Source: Hyaloscypha bicolor E (Eukaryota > Ascomycota > Leotiomycetes > Helotiales > Hyaloscyphaceae). From it: a stretch of DNA of 64,000 nucleotides. Below, piece by piece: positions 1 through 12,800 of this stretch. A model generated the notes under the pieces. The model was not told the origin of the DNA. It searched no databases and saw only the letters and a list, made by a program, of their open reading frames with translations. Positions within the stretch are counted from its first letter, which is position 1. Each line of letters begins with the position of its first letter. Location: NCBI RefSeq assembly GCF_002865645.1, contig NW_020194518.1:186001-250000 (forward strand), in the 5' to 3' direction. The position numbers were made by a program, and so were the translations under genes.

Positions 1-2776
1 ACACCGATGATGTCGAACAATTTTGAAAGTCTAGTATGCATATCTCGTCTGCCAGGCTAAGTGTTTGATCTTTCAAAACACCTCCAATGAGGTATATTTG
101 ACCTTGGTGATGAATGACGCTTGCCCCAAAACGAGCAATCGTAGATGCGTTTTGAGAGTCTATGGCTCGGAAAGCAATGATGGGCTCCTGGGCGAATGGA
201 AAGCGTAATCAGCCACTTTTGAACCTGTATTGGAGTTCGGGCAAGATAAAAGAGGACTGTGGGCTTACCTCGCTCAAGGCGTTTTTTACCTCGAATCTCC
301 AAATGGCTTGTTGTAACAGCCCATCTTCGGATAGACCACCCGCATACAGCCCCTGTGTCGAAATTGACTGAGCCGCGTTACTCTCGGAACGAGACATAAT
401 TAGATTGGCGCCGTATGTCGCAGCTGGGACCTCGCCATCTTCGTCGAAAATGCAGCGAATCCAGCCTCGACGACGGCTCCACTAGATTGTCAAGGAGCAT
501 TAGCACTTTCTTTACAAAGCTAGGAACCAAACAGGTCCCATTGCCAAGCCTAGTAAGACAGAGCGAGTGGAGCTGTGTTTTCATGTTGTTGCCACGAGTG
601 AAGAAATGACATCATACTTACAATAAACCATGAAGTCGAAATTTTACAGGAATCGACCCTCCCAGGAGATACTAGAACATGTCCACGGCCTAGATGCACA
701 GCTTGATGCCGATAAAGGCAAACGGAGAGATCGTCAACACGTTCCCAGAGGTTGAGCCTAAATGTCCAAATCTTTTGGATTAGTATTGCTTGCAGGACAC
801 AAAACGGACCCGAGACAGTGCCGTCTCAGTATCTTCCCTCGTCACCTATTTGAAATACGTCGCTAGAGGAGATAATCTTAGAGAATCGAGGACCTACCAC
901 TTGTGAAAAAACCAGCAGTCTGCTAAAGCGTTGTCTGGAGAAGTTCGACCACCGACTAGCAATGCACCTTCATCGCCAATATCTGTAATGGTGTGGCACA
1001 TCCTACTGGATGGCACATTTGAAGCCCCGTCTAGGTGGAAAGGAAAAAAAGCCTCCTTGTCTGTGGTGTAGATATCCAATGAGTTCACCCTCGTGGCCGA
1101 ACCCATTCCACCGAAAACGGCAATGGCATCTTGAGGACTTTTCTGCCTGCTGATCTGCATTGCAGCGGCAAATCGATTAGAACCTTGAGCCTTCGGAGAT
1201 TCCTCATAGGATAGCTGGAATTGTAAAACACCTTCGGAATATTCTGAAATTGTCGATTGATCTCGTCGAGTTCTTGATTTTGGGCCTAAAGTCTGGGTTG
1301 ATACGGAAACAGTATCGGCAACTAATAAGAAATAATGGCATCCGAAGAGAGCAAACTCTTCCCATTCATCGAATGGCTCAATTTTGTCCAACTCCTTGCG
1401 CTCCGAGAGGCTGGCAAAGGGGGCCGAGCTCCACAGCTCCCAGAGGTTGCATACTGAGACGTTGGGCCATCCCAGACATCTAAATCGCTCGAGTTGATCT
1501 GCCGTGGAGGGATACTTCTCGGCCGCCCTTAACGGAGTTTGCAATTTGTCAAAGTGTGCCAGCATTGTTTGAGCAAATGGATGCCCTATCCCTTGCGGGA
1601 GAAGCTGCTCAAGGAGACAGAATCTGGCTGGAGACTGTCAGTAGGAATTCGGAACGCGACAGGGGAGGTGCTTGCCATGAGATAAGTTGCCAGCCCACCG
1701 TATCAAATCATCGGCTGCCTTAACATCCATGTACGTAATCGAAACTTCTGCAATGAGAAGTATTACCGATTCCTGGACATTGACAGTCCCCGATACCATC
1801 CTTTCGAGGCTATCAAGATCTCTTAGATCGCAACCAAGTTGGAGATATCTAGACAACCACAGGTCATTATCACTTTTTTTTATTTAAAAGTGAAACTGTC
1901 AAGGTGTAGCATCTTGCGGCACATTGAGACGGTGAATCTGTTTCTAATTGCGAGACATTGGAATAGGACGCAACCGTGAATGTACCTCAACTTTTAGAAA
2001 ATTCGGACGATTGTACTTTCGAATGTCTCACACCATATGTGACATTCTGATATAAAGGGGAGGGAACAGCTTAGGAAAGACCTACTCATCACTGCGAAGC
2101 AAGACATCCCCCTCTAAAGGTACCTGCATGTTCGTGAGCACTGAATTTAGGGCGGCCGTGGTTACTATAACGTCCCGCTTCTTCATCATGAGTTCTTTAT
2201 AATCAATGTCGACGAACGTGACCTCTTTGCACGAAGACGAATACCTGGCAAAACATTGCCATGGGAGCGGATCACTGTTATGAAATTAGAGCCAGCACCA
2301 TACCAATCAAGCGACTCGTGCTTACTAGCCGCAGCCTAGATTTATCACCACTTTCGGCCTACCTAGGCGCTCTTCCAGAAAACGATGGACGACCTGGTCG
2401 ACCGCTCGCATTCTCAACCACTGGAAATTGAAACGTCAACAAATGAACATTTTTATGAAACGAAGAAGAGTCGAATTGAAAGCACTTCACTTCAGAGGTA
2501 GCAGAAGCGGGTTTGAAGGTAGAAGCAGGGAATTCAAATACGTACGTAACCGCGATTTATGAGAGGGGATCGTCTTTGAGGCTTCTTGACGAAGTAGCGG
2601 AAGAAGTGAGGTTCGTTGGGGAAGTAGAGACGCTCGACGCTTCTTTTTGAGACTATGCTGCTATTATTCGTCTGCAAGAAGGTTAGGACATTTGGGAATG
2701 CCTGGGCATGACCGAGCTGCAGCCTCACCCCCATGATTGATTCATCTTGGACTTGGGACTTTGGCTTTGCCGGCAT
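1..2776 (-). CDS. ppm2: tRNA wybutosine-synthesizing protein 4 (TYW4/Ppm2), 3'-truncated by window edge
   Basis: This encodes the leucine-carboxyl-methyltransferase-like enzyme that methylates and methoxycarbonylates the wybutosine precursor at position 37 of tRNA-Phe (family knowledge). Exons read: 2729-2776, 2546-2671, one near 2,330-2,430, one ending at 2086, 1676-1848, 1634 to about 905, then Kelch exons to the edge. Visible motifs are [20 protein letters not shown] and [15 protein letters not shown], the SAM-binding stretch VINLGCGYDPLPW (created by splicing), [49 protein letters not shown], and Kelch blades [11 protein letters not shown] and [21 protein letters not shown]. The C-terminal JmjC-like part lies outside the window. 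An in-frame ATG at 2812 is an alternative start. The intron at 1635-1675 must use a GC donor; without it the frame breaks. Exon edges below 905 are approximate. Confidence 0.9.
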
Positions 2777-3245
2777 CCTGGGCGCCCGTCTCTTATCCTC
2801 ACGACCTCCCATTGCGAATAGTCCGATTGTCGTTGTCGAAGGTCACGTTTTCAGCCATGCAGGAGAGGGGGGAAAAGGCGAAGGAAGATACTTTAAACGT
2901 CGCGAATTTAAGGTTTGGCCCGGCATTTACCCGAACGGTGGGTGACCTTCCCTGCTGCTCTGCGTGATACAGCTTGGCCTGCCCCACTAGCAACTTCAAC
3001 AAGCAAAGCAAAGAACGAGCAACGAGACCGCATTTTGGCGCATCAACAGCCCCACCATAGGCCATGCTTTTGCTAGCCACCAAATGTGTTCCTGATACAG
3101 CTCCCACATCGAGGTAGCTCCCTACCAGCTGTCTGCCTAGATCTCCCCCACCGCAGTACCCTCCTTCATCGTTGACAGACCTCGCCGGGTCCAGAACTAT
3201 CAGTCGAGCCCTCGAGGTGCAGGACGTGTAGTATAATATCTGGTC
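2777..3245. promoter_or_regulatory. Shared intergenic promoter region between ppm2 and atg18
   Basis: This 469-base interval separates two divergent start codons, so it must hold both promoters. I see no clear TATA box or other named motif. An open frame crossing it on the minus strand (2799-3320) overlaps the first exon of atg18 and shows no family features, so I treat it as non-coding. Confidence 0.5.
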
Positions 3246-4688
3246 ATGGCGATGAATTTTGTGACCTTCAACCAGGACTACAGCTGCCTTGCTGTTGGTG
3301 CGTTGCACTATCCCCCTCATACGATCTTGGCTTACGGTTCGTCACTCAGGTACCTCACGCGGATTCAGGATATACCACACGGACCCATTTGCGAAGATAT
3401 TCAGCAGCGACGATGGAAATGTAGCCCTGATTGAGATGTTGTTCTCTACATCACTGGTTGCTCTGATACTCTCACCGCGGCATTTAGTCATACAGAATAC
3501 AAAGGCAGGGCTTCTTTTCTCAAGCCAGGCCTTTTTGCTGATAGTATTGCCAGAGGTCCTCAATCATTTGCGAACTCACGTTTCCTTCTGCAGTCCTTGC
3601 CGTACGGCTCAATCGCAAGCGGCTTGCTGTAGTATTGGAAGAGGAAATCTACTTGTACGACATTTCCAACATGACTCTACTTTACACAATCGCCACATCG
3701 CCAAATCCTAACGCCATATGTGCGCTGGCTCCCTCGTCTGAGAATTGCTATATTGCATACCCGCTACCAAAACCGCGGGAGGATACGGGGGATAAGCGGC
3801 CATCTCATGCACCACCCCTCTCGACCTATGTCGCCCCGACCACAGGAGAGGTCTTAATATTCGACACATTGAAATTAGAGGCGCTGAATGTTGTGGAGGC
3901 GCATCGTGCACCGTTGTCCTGCATTGCCCTGAATAACGAAGGAACTTTGCTCGCGACAGCTTCAGAAACGGGGACTATCATCAGGGTTTTCTCACTGCCC
4001 CAAGGAACGAAGCTATACCAATTTCGACGGGGCACGTACCCATCAACTATCTACAGCATGTCGTTTAATTTGAGTTCGACCCTACTTTGTGTTTCATCGA
4101 CAACCGATACAGTTCACATTTTTCGCTTAGGAGTGCCTGGAACAGCATTACCAGACTCTCCAAAGTCCTTGAATGATAGATGGAATCGATCTCGAAGCTT
4201 CGACAGCGGCGTGGAATCCCCCACTGCAGGAACTTCCCCTGGTAGTGAAAATACAGAAACTCTTGCTGCTGCGCGGAAAACCAGTGGCTCGTTCGGCAGC
4301 ATGATCAGAAGATCATCGCAAATGATGGGAAAGAGCGTTGCCGGCGTCGTTGGAGGTTACCTCCCACAAGCGGTTACAGAAATGTGGGAGCCTATGCGAG
4401 ATTTTGCTTTCATCAAGCTACCCAAGAGTGGCATGGGTACAAACTCGACGGGTGGTCCACTACGTAGCGTGGTCGCTATGAGTAGTAGCAGTCCCCAAGT
4501 GATGTTGGTCACTAGTGATGGAGGATTCTATGTTTTCAGTATCGATATGGAGAATGGCGGTGAAGGTGTTTTAGTGAAGCAGTACTCGTTAGTCATATTA
4601 CCACTTCGTCGTTGTGGGCTAACCTTGCGGCAGTGTCCTCGAGGGTGACGACAAACTCGACCAATCAGCTATTGACTACACAAATTAA
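3246..4688 (+). CDS. atg18: Autophagy protein Atg18 (PROPPIN, WD40-repeat phosphoinositide-binding protein)
   Basis: Atg18 is a seven-bladed WD40 beta-propeller that binds PI3P and PI(3,5)P2 on autophagic, endosomal and vacuolar membranes and supports Atg9 cycling (family knowledge). I join 3246-3297, 3350-3504, 3554-4587 and 4634-4688, giving 431 residues in frame. The start gives [18 protein letters not shown], the canonical first blade. The lipid-binding FRRG motif is residues 226-229 ([16 protein letters not shown]). [17 protein letters not shown] and [19 protein letters not shown] are typical family blocks. A long Ser-rich loop follows blade 5. The last exon ends [19 protein letters not shown]. 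The second intron (3505-3553) has a GC donor. The length matches fungal Atg18. Confidence 0.95.
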
Positions 4689-6891
4689 GCGATTCGCCGA
4701 ATGCCCGCTTTATATTTGGTCCTCTTCGTCCTGGCGTTCTGATGGAGTTCTTGGGACAATCTCATCTTAATTATTCGCGGGGTTTTCAAGCATCGCCAGG
4801 AGGCGTTTTTCCCACGGTTGTTGGCTGAGCATTTTGACGGCCAGCCACGGGTGACCCCTCGAGCATAGCAAATTAGTAATGGATACCCTTTGTCGAGACA
4901 CGGGCTTAGATTTTCCAATTCGACAATGTAAATGTCACTTCCAGTCTGTCTGAGCCACGCTCGTTCTCCTGGTGCGGGAAAGATTATTGTATTCTCGGGT
5001 TCTTGTTCGAGACTGCACCTAAAAACACTGACAAGGCAAGGTGGGACAAGGAAGGCAGAACAACATGGAAAGAACAAACATTCAGATGTAGTTCCCGACG
5101 AAGTAAATAAAATGACTGGCAACGCAAAAGAAGGAGATTCCAGAGACTGAGACTAGCTGTCTAGACCGGTGCACCTTGCAAAGAAGACCTATCGGTATAT
5201 TGTAGTACGTAGAGCTTCGTTTTATTTTGGTGTGTTGCTGCTCACAGGGAAGAACCTCTCTTATGCCTGTTTCCCGAATTTACTCCCTGATAGTTCTACT
5301 CATGTAACTTTGTTTCTCCCTCGAATTTTTCACTTCATGAACTCATCTGAGAGTCCACTTCATATATTCCTCATCTATATAGTTAGCGATCATATGTTCA
5401 CTACTCGTCAGGTCGGCGAAGCCTATTTGCTTCTTCAAAGGTCAGCCCGCCATTGGCTTCAATCACACGCAAAGAGGGGATTTCCTTAACCTACAACACC
5501 CTCTCTTCTCTGCTGGACAGTGAAACTATCACACCCATCCCTTGTAAGGCACTCGAATCTGCACCATCAACAATTACCCTCGTTTATCCTCCTGAATACC
5601 TTCTCTCTTTCTCCTCTTTCTTCTATTAAAACTCACAAGTTGTGCCCTTTAAACTCTCGCGACCTTGCTGCACAAACAGCACAAGTCAGAAGAGAGCTCG
5701 TGGCTCTCAGGGTTATAAGACTTCTCATTCTAAAACTTCGCTAACATTACTTATAAAAGTTGCACCCCAACACACCCAGGCTTGTTGCCAGATGGTCAGT
5801 CCGGTGTTGACTCGGAAAACGGAAGAAAAAACCCAGGATACTTCTGCTTCCTGCCGATCAAAGACGAGGTGTACCGGAAAGCGTGGATCAACGCGAATAT
5901 CGGCCTAACCACGAGCGGTCGTGGTAGGAGGTAAATAGAGTTTCGGTACTCCCCCCCCGCTGGCTTGTTTGACCATGGCATGGCATGGCCGGGTCCAGGC
6001 CCAAACACGCCCGAAAATAGAAAACAGATGCTCGGCAGACTCGAGAATCCAAGCTGCTTCAACCGCAGAAACGCGAGGGCGATGACGGCGACATATATGC
6101 TGCTGGGGAGGAAATATATAATATCATACCCCACTGTGCGGCAGACCCCCTCCACCCACGCCTCGTCGTTCTCTGGCCGCTCGCTCTCTATTTGCTGCAC
6201 CAGCCTGCAGTGCCATGCAGCCGTTGCAAGGAAGTGCGATAACGAAACCAATCAGCCGCCCGTGGGGTTGCAGAGCCGGCCAATGTGGCCCGTTGCCGCT
6301 GTTCGAAGCGTGGAGGGGAGTGTGTGGGCGACCAACGGGTTGTGTCCTCACAGTCGCAGTTTTTGCTCGAAACCTACTGTGCTCCTCAAGAGTGCAGAGT
6401 GCAGACTGTGCAGTTTGCAGATTGCCCAGAAAGCCCCCTCCAACGGTCTGCGGTCTGTGGTACAGCCTCCTATCCCCAATTCGTCGTCGTGCTGGGCCTC
6501 GCTTCCCTGTGCGCTTATCTGCTCGCTAGGCCTGATAAGGGCCTCTGCTGTATTGTATCAGTATCGTCTGCACACTGCTCTTCCTCCAACCTTCACTCCT
6601 CCCTTTTGCTCACAAGCCTGAGTCTCGAGACTCTGGAGCCTCATTCAACGCACTCCCGACTTGCTCTGCTCCTGCACGCTTGCCCGCCAACGGGCCTTGT
6701 CACTGCCTCTCTCCACCGTAGAGCTCCCGGCTCGTCCTCCTCCTATCACGCGAATCCCCTGCATGCATTCCTCTCGGATTGCCCTTCCAGATAAGATCCG
6801 CATGCCTCCAGCTCCTTACATGCTGCGCCGACATACTTATTAAAGGGCTTGCTGGCATCTCGCCCAGTGTAGCTTTGCGAACTGGATTAGG
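4689..6891. other. Long intergenic region with the probable 5' leader of pps1
   Basis: I support no gene in these 2.2 kb. Frames of 100-218 codons occur on both strands (for example 4685-5122 minus and 5965-6621 plus), but they overlap one another, have no recognisable domains and show no splice-consistent extension. The right half (about 5,500-6,890) is rich in pyrimidines (CTCT/TCCTCC runs), as is common in fungal promoters and long 5' leaders. There is a short run of GGCAT repeats near 5,970-5,990. Confidence 0.5.
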
Positions 6892-9057
6892 ATGACGACA
6901 ATTGCTCTCCCTCGCCCTGCGATCCCTTCAGGCCATATCCGCTCCTCCTCTCCGCGGCCCCTGGCTCCCAATCTCAGTCTCGATCATATCAACTCCTCGG
7001 CAGCATGCCCAATTCCTATTCCCAACAAGCATTTGCCTGTCTGTCCTCCTGGTCCCGCCCCGGCCGAAAAGCCTGATACCCCTCCACAGTCCCCACCGTC
7101 GAAAGAGCTCTCTCTCCAACCGCGCTCCCTCCTCCATCCTCCCGATAAATACAAAGCACAACTTCTGGGCACGTCCACTGTTTACGAGATCGGTGCCGCA
7201 GAAGTGGCTGCTGCTCTGGACCACATTGCGGGACAACCTCTGCCAGACCCATCCCAAGTCTTCCCTTGGTTTCACGGCCTTCATCCTTGTAACCACATTC
7301 AACAAGCCTTTTTCATCGCCAGGCGGCGGAACTTGAGGAAGACCCCAAAATGTTTGCGAGGCATAACAATTGTCAAAGCTGGTGGGGATCTGAGCTGTTC
7401 GAGGCTCAAGGGTGCAATTGCCCCGGAGGAGTTCTTGCTTCAGGACCTTGCTGGAGCAGTCTTCAGAGAAGTGGATCCGAAAGAAGGGTTTTCCGTTCGT
7501 AATTTCCAGATTCAAGCCGCCAAGTCTGCCATGGTTTCTGATATCCTGGTCTATGGTGAGGATGAATTTGAGGTTCAGAGGCTCGCTAGGGATTGTGCAG
7601 CCGCCCAGCAATCATGGCGGGAAACGCATGAAGAAAAGGGGCACGAGCTCCTCAGGTATAACACTTTTGTTTGCACAAGCCCCTTTGAGGAGTTCGAGGA
7701 GAAGTGCCCTGAAATTGTTGCTACCGATTCTCGGGGGCAGATGACGGGCAATGTCATGGACTTCTTCTACCAGGAGAGACTAGAGATGTGTACGATGACG
7801 AAGGCCTCGGAAATTGATCACAACGTCTGGTTAGGCCCCACTCCTGATTCTTCTATAGATCCGGCTTTGCTCGGCAGCGATGAGCAATTCGACATCCTCA
7901 TCGAGTGCAGTGATCTGGGTCGATTGAATCCAGCTTCCCTCCAGGCGATTGCAGAGAATACCACTGATGACCATCCTGTGTATCTCGACTTTCCATCATC
8001 TGGCAGTATTATGCCACCAACGTGGTCTCAAGCAGAAGCGGATGGTATTCTAGAAACGTGCAGATGGCTTTACAACCTCTCCCATGGCATTCTCCCTTCG
8101 ACCCCCCAGACACAAGAGAACGATGCTGAAGGGGATTCTCCTATGCCCTTCTCTTCGCCACCGCCTACTAGGACTCGAGAAAGGAAAATACTGATCCACT
8201 GTACCGATGGGTATACAGAATCGACACTCCTTGGCCTGGCATATTTTACGTATGCCACAGGTCTTCCGGTCCCCACGGCTTGGCTTGATTTGCACGTCTC
8301 CAAAGGACGCAACTTTTTTGCTTATCCTTCCGATGTAGCCTTACTGACTACAATTGCCCCACGCCTCTTATCCGAATCCCCCACCCATGCTGAGAAATCC
8401 CTTTCCGACATTACTGAGCTGGCAAAGGATGAGCCTGAGTGGATCAAGAACATGGATGGCTCTCTTCCAAGTCGAGTTACTGATTATATGTATCTGGGAA
8501 ATCTGGGGCATGCAAACAATCCCGATCTCTTGAGACAGATGGGGATAAGACAGATACTCAGTGTCGGAGAAACTGCTGTTTGGAAGGATGGAGAGTTGAG
8601 CAGGTGGGGAAAAGACAATGTGATGGTCGTACAGAGGGTACAGGACAACGGCGTTGACCCTTTGACGGAGGAATTTGAGAGATGCCTTGCATTCATAGGT
8701 TAGCCCTTCCCCGCTACGGTACAGGAACCCTTTCTCACAGTGCAAATAGATCGTGGCAAAGCCAACGGCACCGCGACACTCGTCCATTGTCGCGTTGGTG
8801 TTTCAAGGTCAGCAACAATTTGTATCGCGGAAGTGATGCGATCTTTGGGACTATCATTTCCTCGTGCATACTGTTTTGTGCGAGCTAGACGATTGAATGT
8901 CATCATCCAGCCACATCTCCGCTTTTCTTACGAGCTTCTCAAATGGGAGGAGAAACTCCGAAGGGACACTCATCAGGAAGGGCGATTCAGGAGAGAATTG
9001 GAGTGGCCGGATATCGCTCGCGAAGTGGCTGCCATGAATAAGCCATATGCGAGGTGA
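6892..9057 (+). CDS. pps1: Dual-specificity protein phosphatase Pps1-like
   Basis: The gene is read as 6892-8698 joined to 8741-9057, 707 residues, with one 42-base intron. The C-terminal dual-specificity phosphatase domain starts near residue 530 (PSRVTDYMYLGNLGHANNP) and carries the signature HCRVGVSRS, with catalytic Cys619 and Arg625, completed only after splicing. The general-acid region is RVQDNGVDPL. A second, upstream phosphatase-like fold contains HCTDGYTES at Cys437, where the expected Arg is Glu, so it is probably inactive as a phosphatase. Yeast Pps1 acts on phospho-Tyr/Ser/Thr and affects S-phase progression (family knowledge). The N-terminal 100 residues are Pro/Ser-rich and look disordered. 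The ATG at 6892 is the first in this frame after the CT-rich leader. Confidence 0.92.
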
Positions 9058-9876
9058 TTTTATTTTATTCAGAGGGGTTCATGATTTACGAGTTTACGAC
9101 GTTATACCACATTCATTCAGCGATTTGTTCTGGCGCCGGTGTTCGAACTGGATACTGGTTTGGCTCAGGTAGCCATTGGATTATCACATTTTATTAGCTT
9201 TCTAGGATTGGATTTTCGGAGACTTTGCAGGGAGCGAGGCCGACATGTTTTGGACATATTCATTGTATAGGCACTTTAGTTTGGATAACAAGTCAACTAG
9301 GAAGGATGAAATTTGGAGAGATCTATTAGCTGGGCGTTGAAAATTTGTGGCCACACTTGGGATTTATAGGGACGGATTTTATAAGAAGAAACCATCTTTT
9401 TGGAGAGCAACGGAGCCAAAACTTGCTCGAAACATCAATTCAAAGCTCCCTACTCGACCTGTCCCTCGCTTGTCACCATGGTCGAAGGCGTATTACCTTC
9501 GGCCTTCGTGTGAATCTCCCTTGCCTACTGCATATGGCAAATACTTAGGAAGCCCTCAGTTGTTCAACCGCCATTGTAGCCATGTTAAGTAGCAATAGTC
9601 GTCAGTCACTTACCACCAGCGAGATTTCAATATTGCTGCCTCACAGTTTATTCACTCGGATAAGTGATCGTCAATACGGGTCGGCTAGCTCGGCGGACTG
9701 GAGCGTTCTGGATCTGGGAATAAAGCGGCACTTCGAACTAGATTGTGTTCTTTTTTTGTGACATCAATGGCCCCTTGCAGCACTTTTTCCATGCATGTTT
9801 GACCGCCCTTAAGCCATGCAGCGCCATGCCTCCTAATCATCATTGTAACAGAACTCCTGACCTGATATATGCTCGC
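9058..9876. other. Intergenic region between convergent pps1 and rpa190
   Basis: Both neighbouring genes end here, so the 0.8 kb should hold two 3' UTRs. T-rich and TTTTATTTTA-like stretches directly after the pps1 stop (9,058-9,070) could serve polyadenylation. No protein-coding or RNA gene is supported. Confidence 0.5.
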
Positions 9877-12800
9877 TCAAACTACTATTTCATCATCCTT
9901 CCTTGTCGGCACCCGAGTCAATACATCGAAGGCTCCAGTCCCAACTTTGCTCATCCTGCCAATGACGATCCTGGAACTGGGACTTGACAAATCATCCCAA
10001 TCACCGTCCGTGACCGCATCCGCCAAGAACCCCAGAGTCGTCTCGAAACTCATCTTCATAAACGGGCTGACACTCCCCCTCAACCCATTTCGGTTGAACG
10101 GGCTGAAGCCTCCTCCACGAGTCATGAAATCGGCGATCAAGTTCAGATGCCTGTGGTCCACGCTGATTCCGTGTCCGCCAAAGACGCCTGAGAGTTCTTG
10201 GATGATGGCAGCACGGCAGGCCTCCACACCGTAATTCGTGAGCATGGCTGCTATGTCGTTCGTGGAGATAGTATTCGGATTTATGATGAAAGGATAAGCT
10301 TGCATGGCCTTGAGGTTGACACCAGCTGTGTGTACGACGGGGATTTTGACGAGCTTGCCAGTGGCTGGATCTTTGACTTCTTCATCAACATACGTGCACG
10401 TTCCCAGTCCAGGAATCTGTTGGATGAGAGATTGTCGTAAGGCATCCTCGACGATGGAGAGCATGAGGACTTTCGGAACATCTGCAGCATATTCAAGAGT
10501 GATTTCGCACCATTCTCCAGCCGTTTCGTCGAAGCGAAACCGAACAATGTCGCTACAGTGCTTCATGACCTGAGCTTCGCGCTCCTCTGCTGCAGCGCTG
10601 ACAACTTGCCTCTGCCCCCCACTCTTGTTCCCGTCAGCATCTTCACCATCGCTCGCAGGATCTCTTGGGCTGCCTCCGATGCCTTCATCTTCCATTTCCT
10701 CATCATCTTCTTCAGGTTCGGCCTCTTTCTGCATCTGAGCTTGTACCCTGTCATCATCTTCGTCATTTGCAGCATAACTGACAGCTTCGGAACGGTTCGC
10801 CCGCTGCTTATCGTTTGTAGCGTCGTCGTCGCCATCATCGTCTTCGTCGTCTTCCCCAACTTCCCGCTCTGCTGATGCCCGGACCTCTTCAATGGTTCCA
10901 ACGGACTTCCCAATTTCAGGAACTGCTGCAGTATTTGCAAGAGATTTTAATCCCCTTTCTCCCTTCTTCCTCCCAAGAGCTTTTCTCGTGAGAGACTGCA
11001 AATTTGGAGCAAACTTCTTCTCCAGGGTAGACAGCACATCCCCAACTTCAATGAAATACGTCTCTGTGTACTCCTTCGACGGGAAAAGTTTGATGTGGAT
11101 ATTGTAGGTCTTGGCTTGGGCGTAAGCAACACCTCGACCAATGGACTCGCCAACTGTTGCAACATCCAAAACCTCGGCGAGGGAAAGAACGCTGATGGAT
11201 TTAGCAAACCTCTCACCATCTTCCCGCGAAAGCTCCTCGTTGATTCGAACGGTCATGGAGGGTGTCGCGATGTGGTTGCTTGCAGTCATGACAATTTCCC
11301 GCAGACGAGGAATTCCCAGTGTGACGTTCTTTGCAGAATGTCCCGCTAAATGGAAAGTGTTGAGAGTCATCTGCGTCGACGGCTCCCCAACTGACTGGCC
11401 AGCCACGATACCTACAGCTTCGCCTGGGTCTACAACAGATTTCAAATACTTTGCGGCTAATACCGATTCTAGAGCCTTGCGAGCGCCGACACCATCAGGA
11501 TGTTCTTTGTCCTTAACCATCCCGTCAGGATTCGTTTTCAGATAGGTTGTGAGGGCGTCGAAGAATTTCTCAGAGGTCGCATAACCGTATTTTCCTGGGT
11601 TAAATTTCGCAAGGACAGGATCGGGTCCATTGGGTTGGTTAGCTTTGACATATCTGAGCGCCTTCTTCATCTGCTTCAATATGACCTCTTTCTCCTCAAA
11701 TATGGTGGCAAAATTCGTGTCGTCATAATTCAATTGCTCGCATTCAGAAATGAGATTCTCGAGGAGGAATTTGAAGTCGGTCAAATGCTTCTGCTTTGTC
11801 ACGTCCAAGCCATCCTCTCCATATAGGAATTGGATCATTGACCCATCGGAGTCTCTGACAGAGGTATCGTATTCAACCTTAAGGCCTTCCATACCTTTGA
11901 TGAGACATCTCTGGAGGTATCCGGATCTCGAGGTTTTAACAGCAGTGTCGATCAGGCCCTCTCTTCCCGCCATGGCGTGAAAATAATATTCTTGAGGCCG
12001 AATGCCCGTCAAGAAACGGTTCACCACATAACCTCCAGCCCTGATGTCTGTCTCAAAAGGCCTGAAACAGGGTAGAGACTTTCCACTGACCATGACTGGA
12101 ACTCGACGTCCTTCCAAAACCTGCTGGCCTAGATTGCAGGAAATCAGATTTGCATTGACAGAACTGCCCTTCGCTCCAGAAACCGTCATATTTTGCATTT
12201 GATTTTTTGGAAATTGCTTGACCAGGCCACTCGGAAGGCATGCCAGTGTGATGTCGGATGAAAGTTGTCCAGAACGCTTGTTCATCATCATATCTAGGCC
12301 TTTCTGCTTTGTGTCGTCTCTCACTACATCCTCTATACGGTTCAGCAGTTCGGGGTCTGTGTCTGTCGGCTTCTGGTCATACAGTGTGACATATTTTGCA
12401 GCAACCTCAAGGCCGATGCTGCGAGCCTCCTCAAGTTTCTCTTTCCGAATCCGCTCACCCCTTGGCGTCAAACGCAGGTCATCCATGCCGCAGGTGAAAG
12501 CTCTCATGTGGAGAAATTTTGTCAGAAGTCGACCCAAGATACTCAACATCTTCCCGGCCACAGTAGGGCCATACGCTTCGTGGATTGAATGGATGAAACC
12601 ACCCCCAGTAGGACCGATCTGAGATTTGTCAAGGATTCCACTTATGAATTCCCCTGCTTTAAAGTGAACAATGCCTTCTTCTGATCCTGCGCCCCATTGA
12701 TCAGCCGGTGTGGATGATTTGCTGGTGAGAACAAGGGGTGCGTGATTGACTGGCATGATATTCTTTAAGATTGTAGTAATGACCTGCTTTCCGGTCCATC

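Noticed and set aside
1566..1690. Apparent frameshift in ppm2
   Set aside because: A 41-nt GC-AG intron restores the conserved [14 protein letters not shown] segment, so the gene is probably intact.
2799..3320. A 173-codon minus-strand frame between ppm2 and atg18
   Set aside because: It covers the promoter and the first exon of atg18; no protein-like pattern.
4685..5122. A 145-codon minus-strand frame after atg18
   Set aside because: It overlaps the last atg18 codons and has no recognisable motif or splice-linked extension.
5965..6621. A 218-codon plus-strand frame upstream of pps1
   Set aside because: Cys/Ser-rich low-quality translation, overlapping other frames on both strands, no domain; more likely the CT-rich leader of pps1.
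6928..7611. A 227-codon open frame on the minus strand
   Set aside because: It lies entirely antisense to the conserved pps1 coding exon and has no family features.
9120..9180. tRNA-like GGTGTTCGAACTGG text
   Set aside because: No cloverleaf arms or acceptor stem can be formed around it. No tRNA or rRNA gene was supported anywhere in the window.
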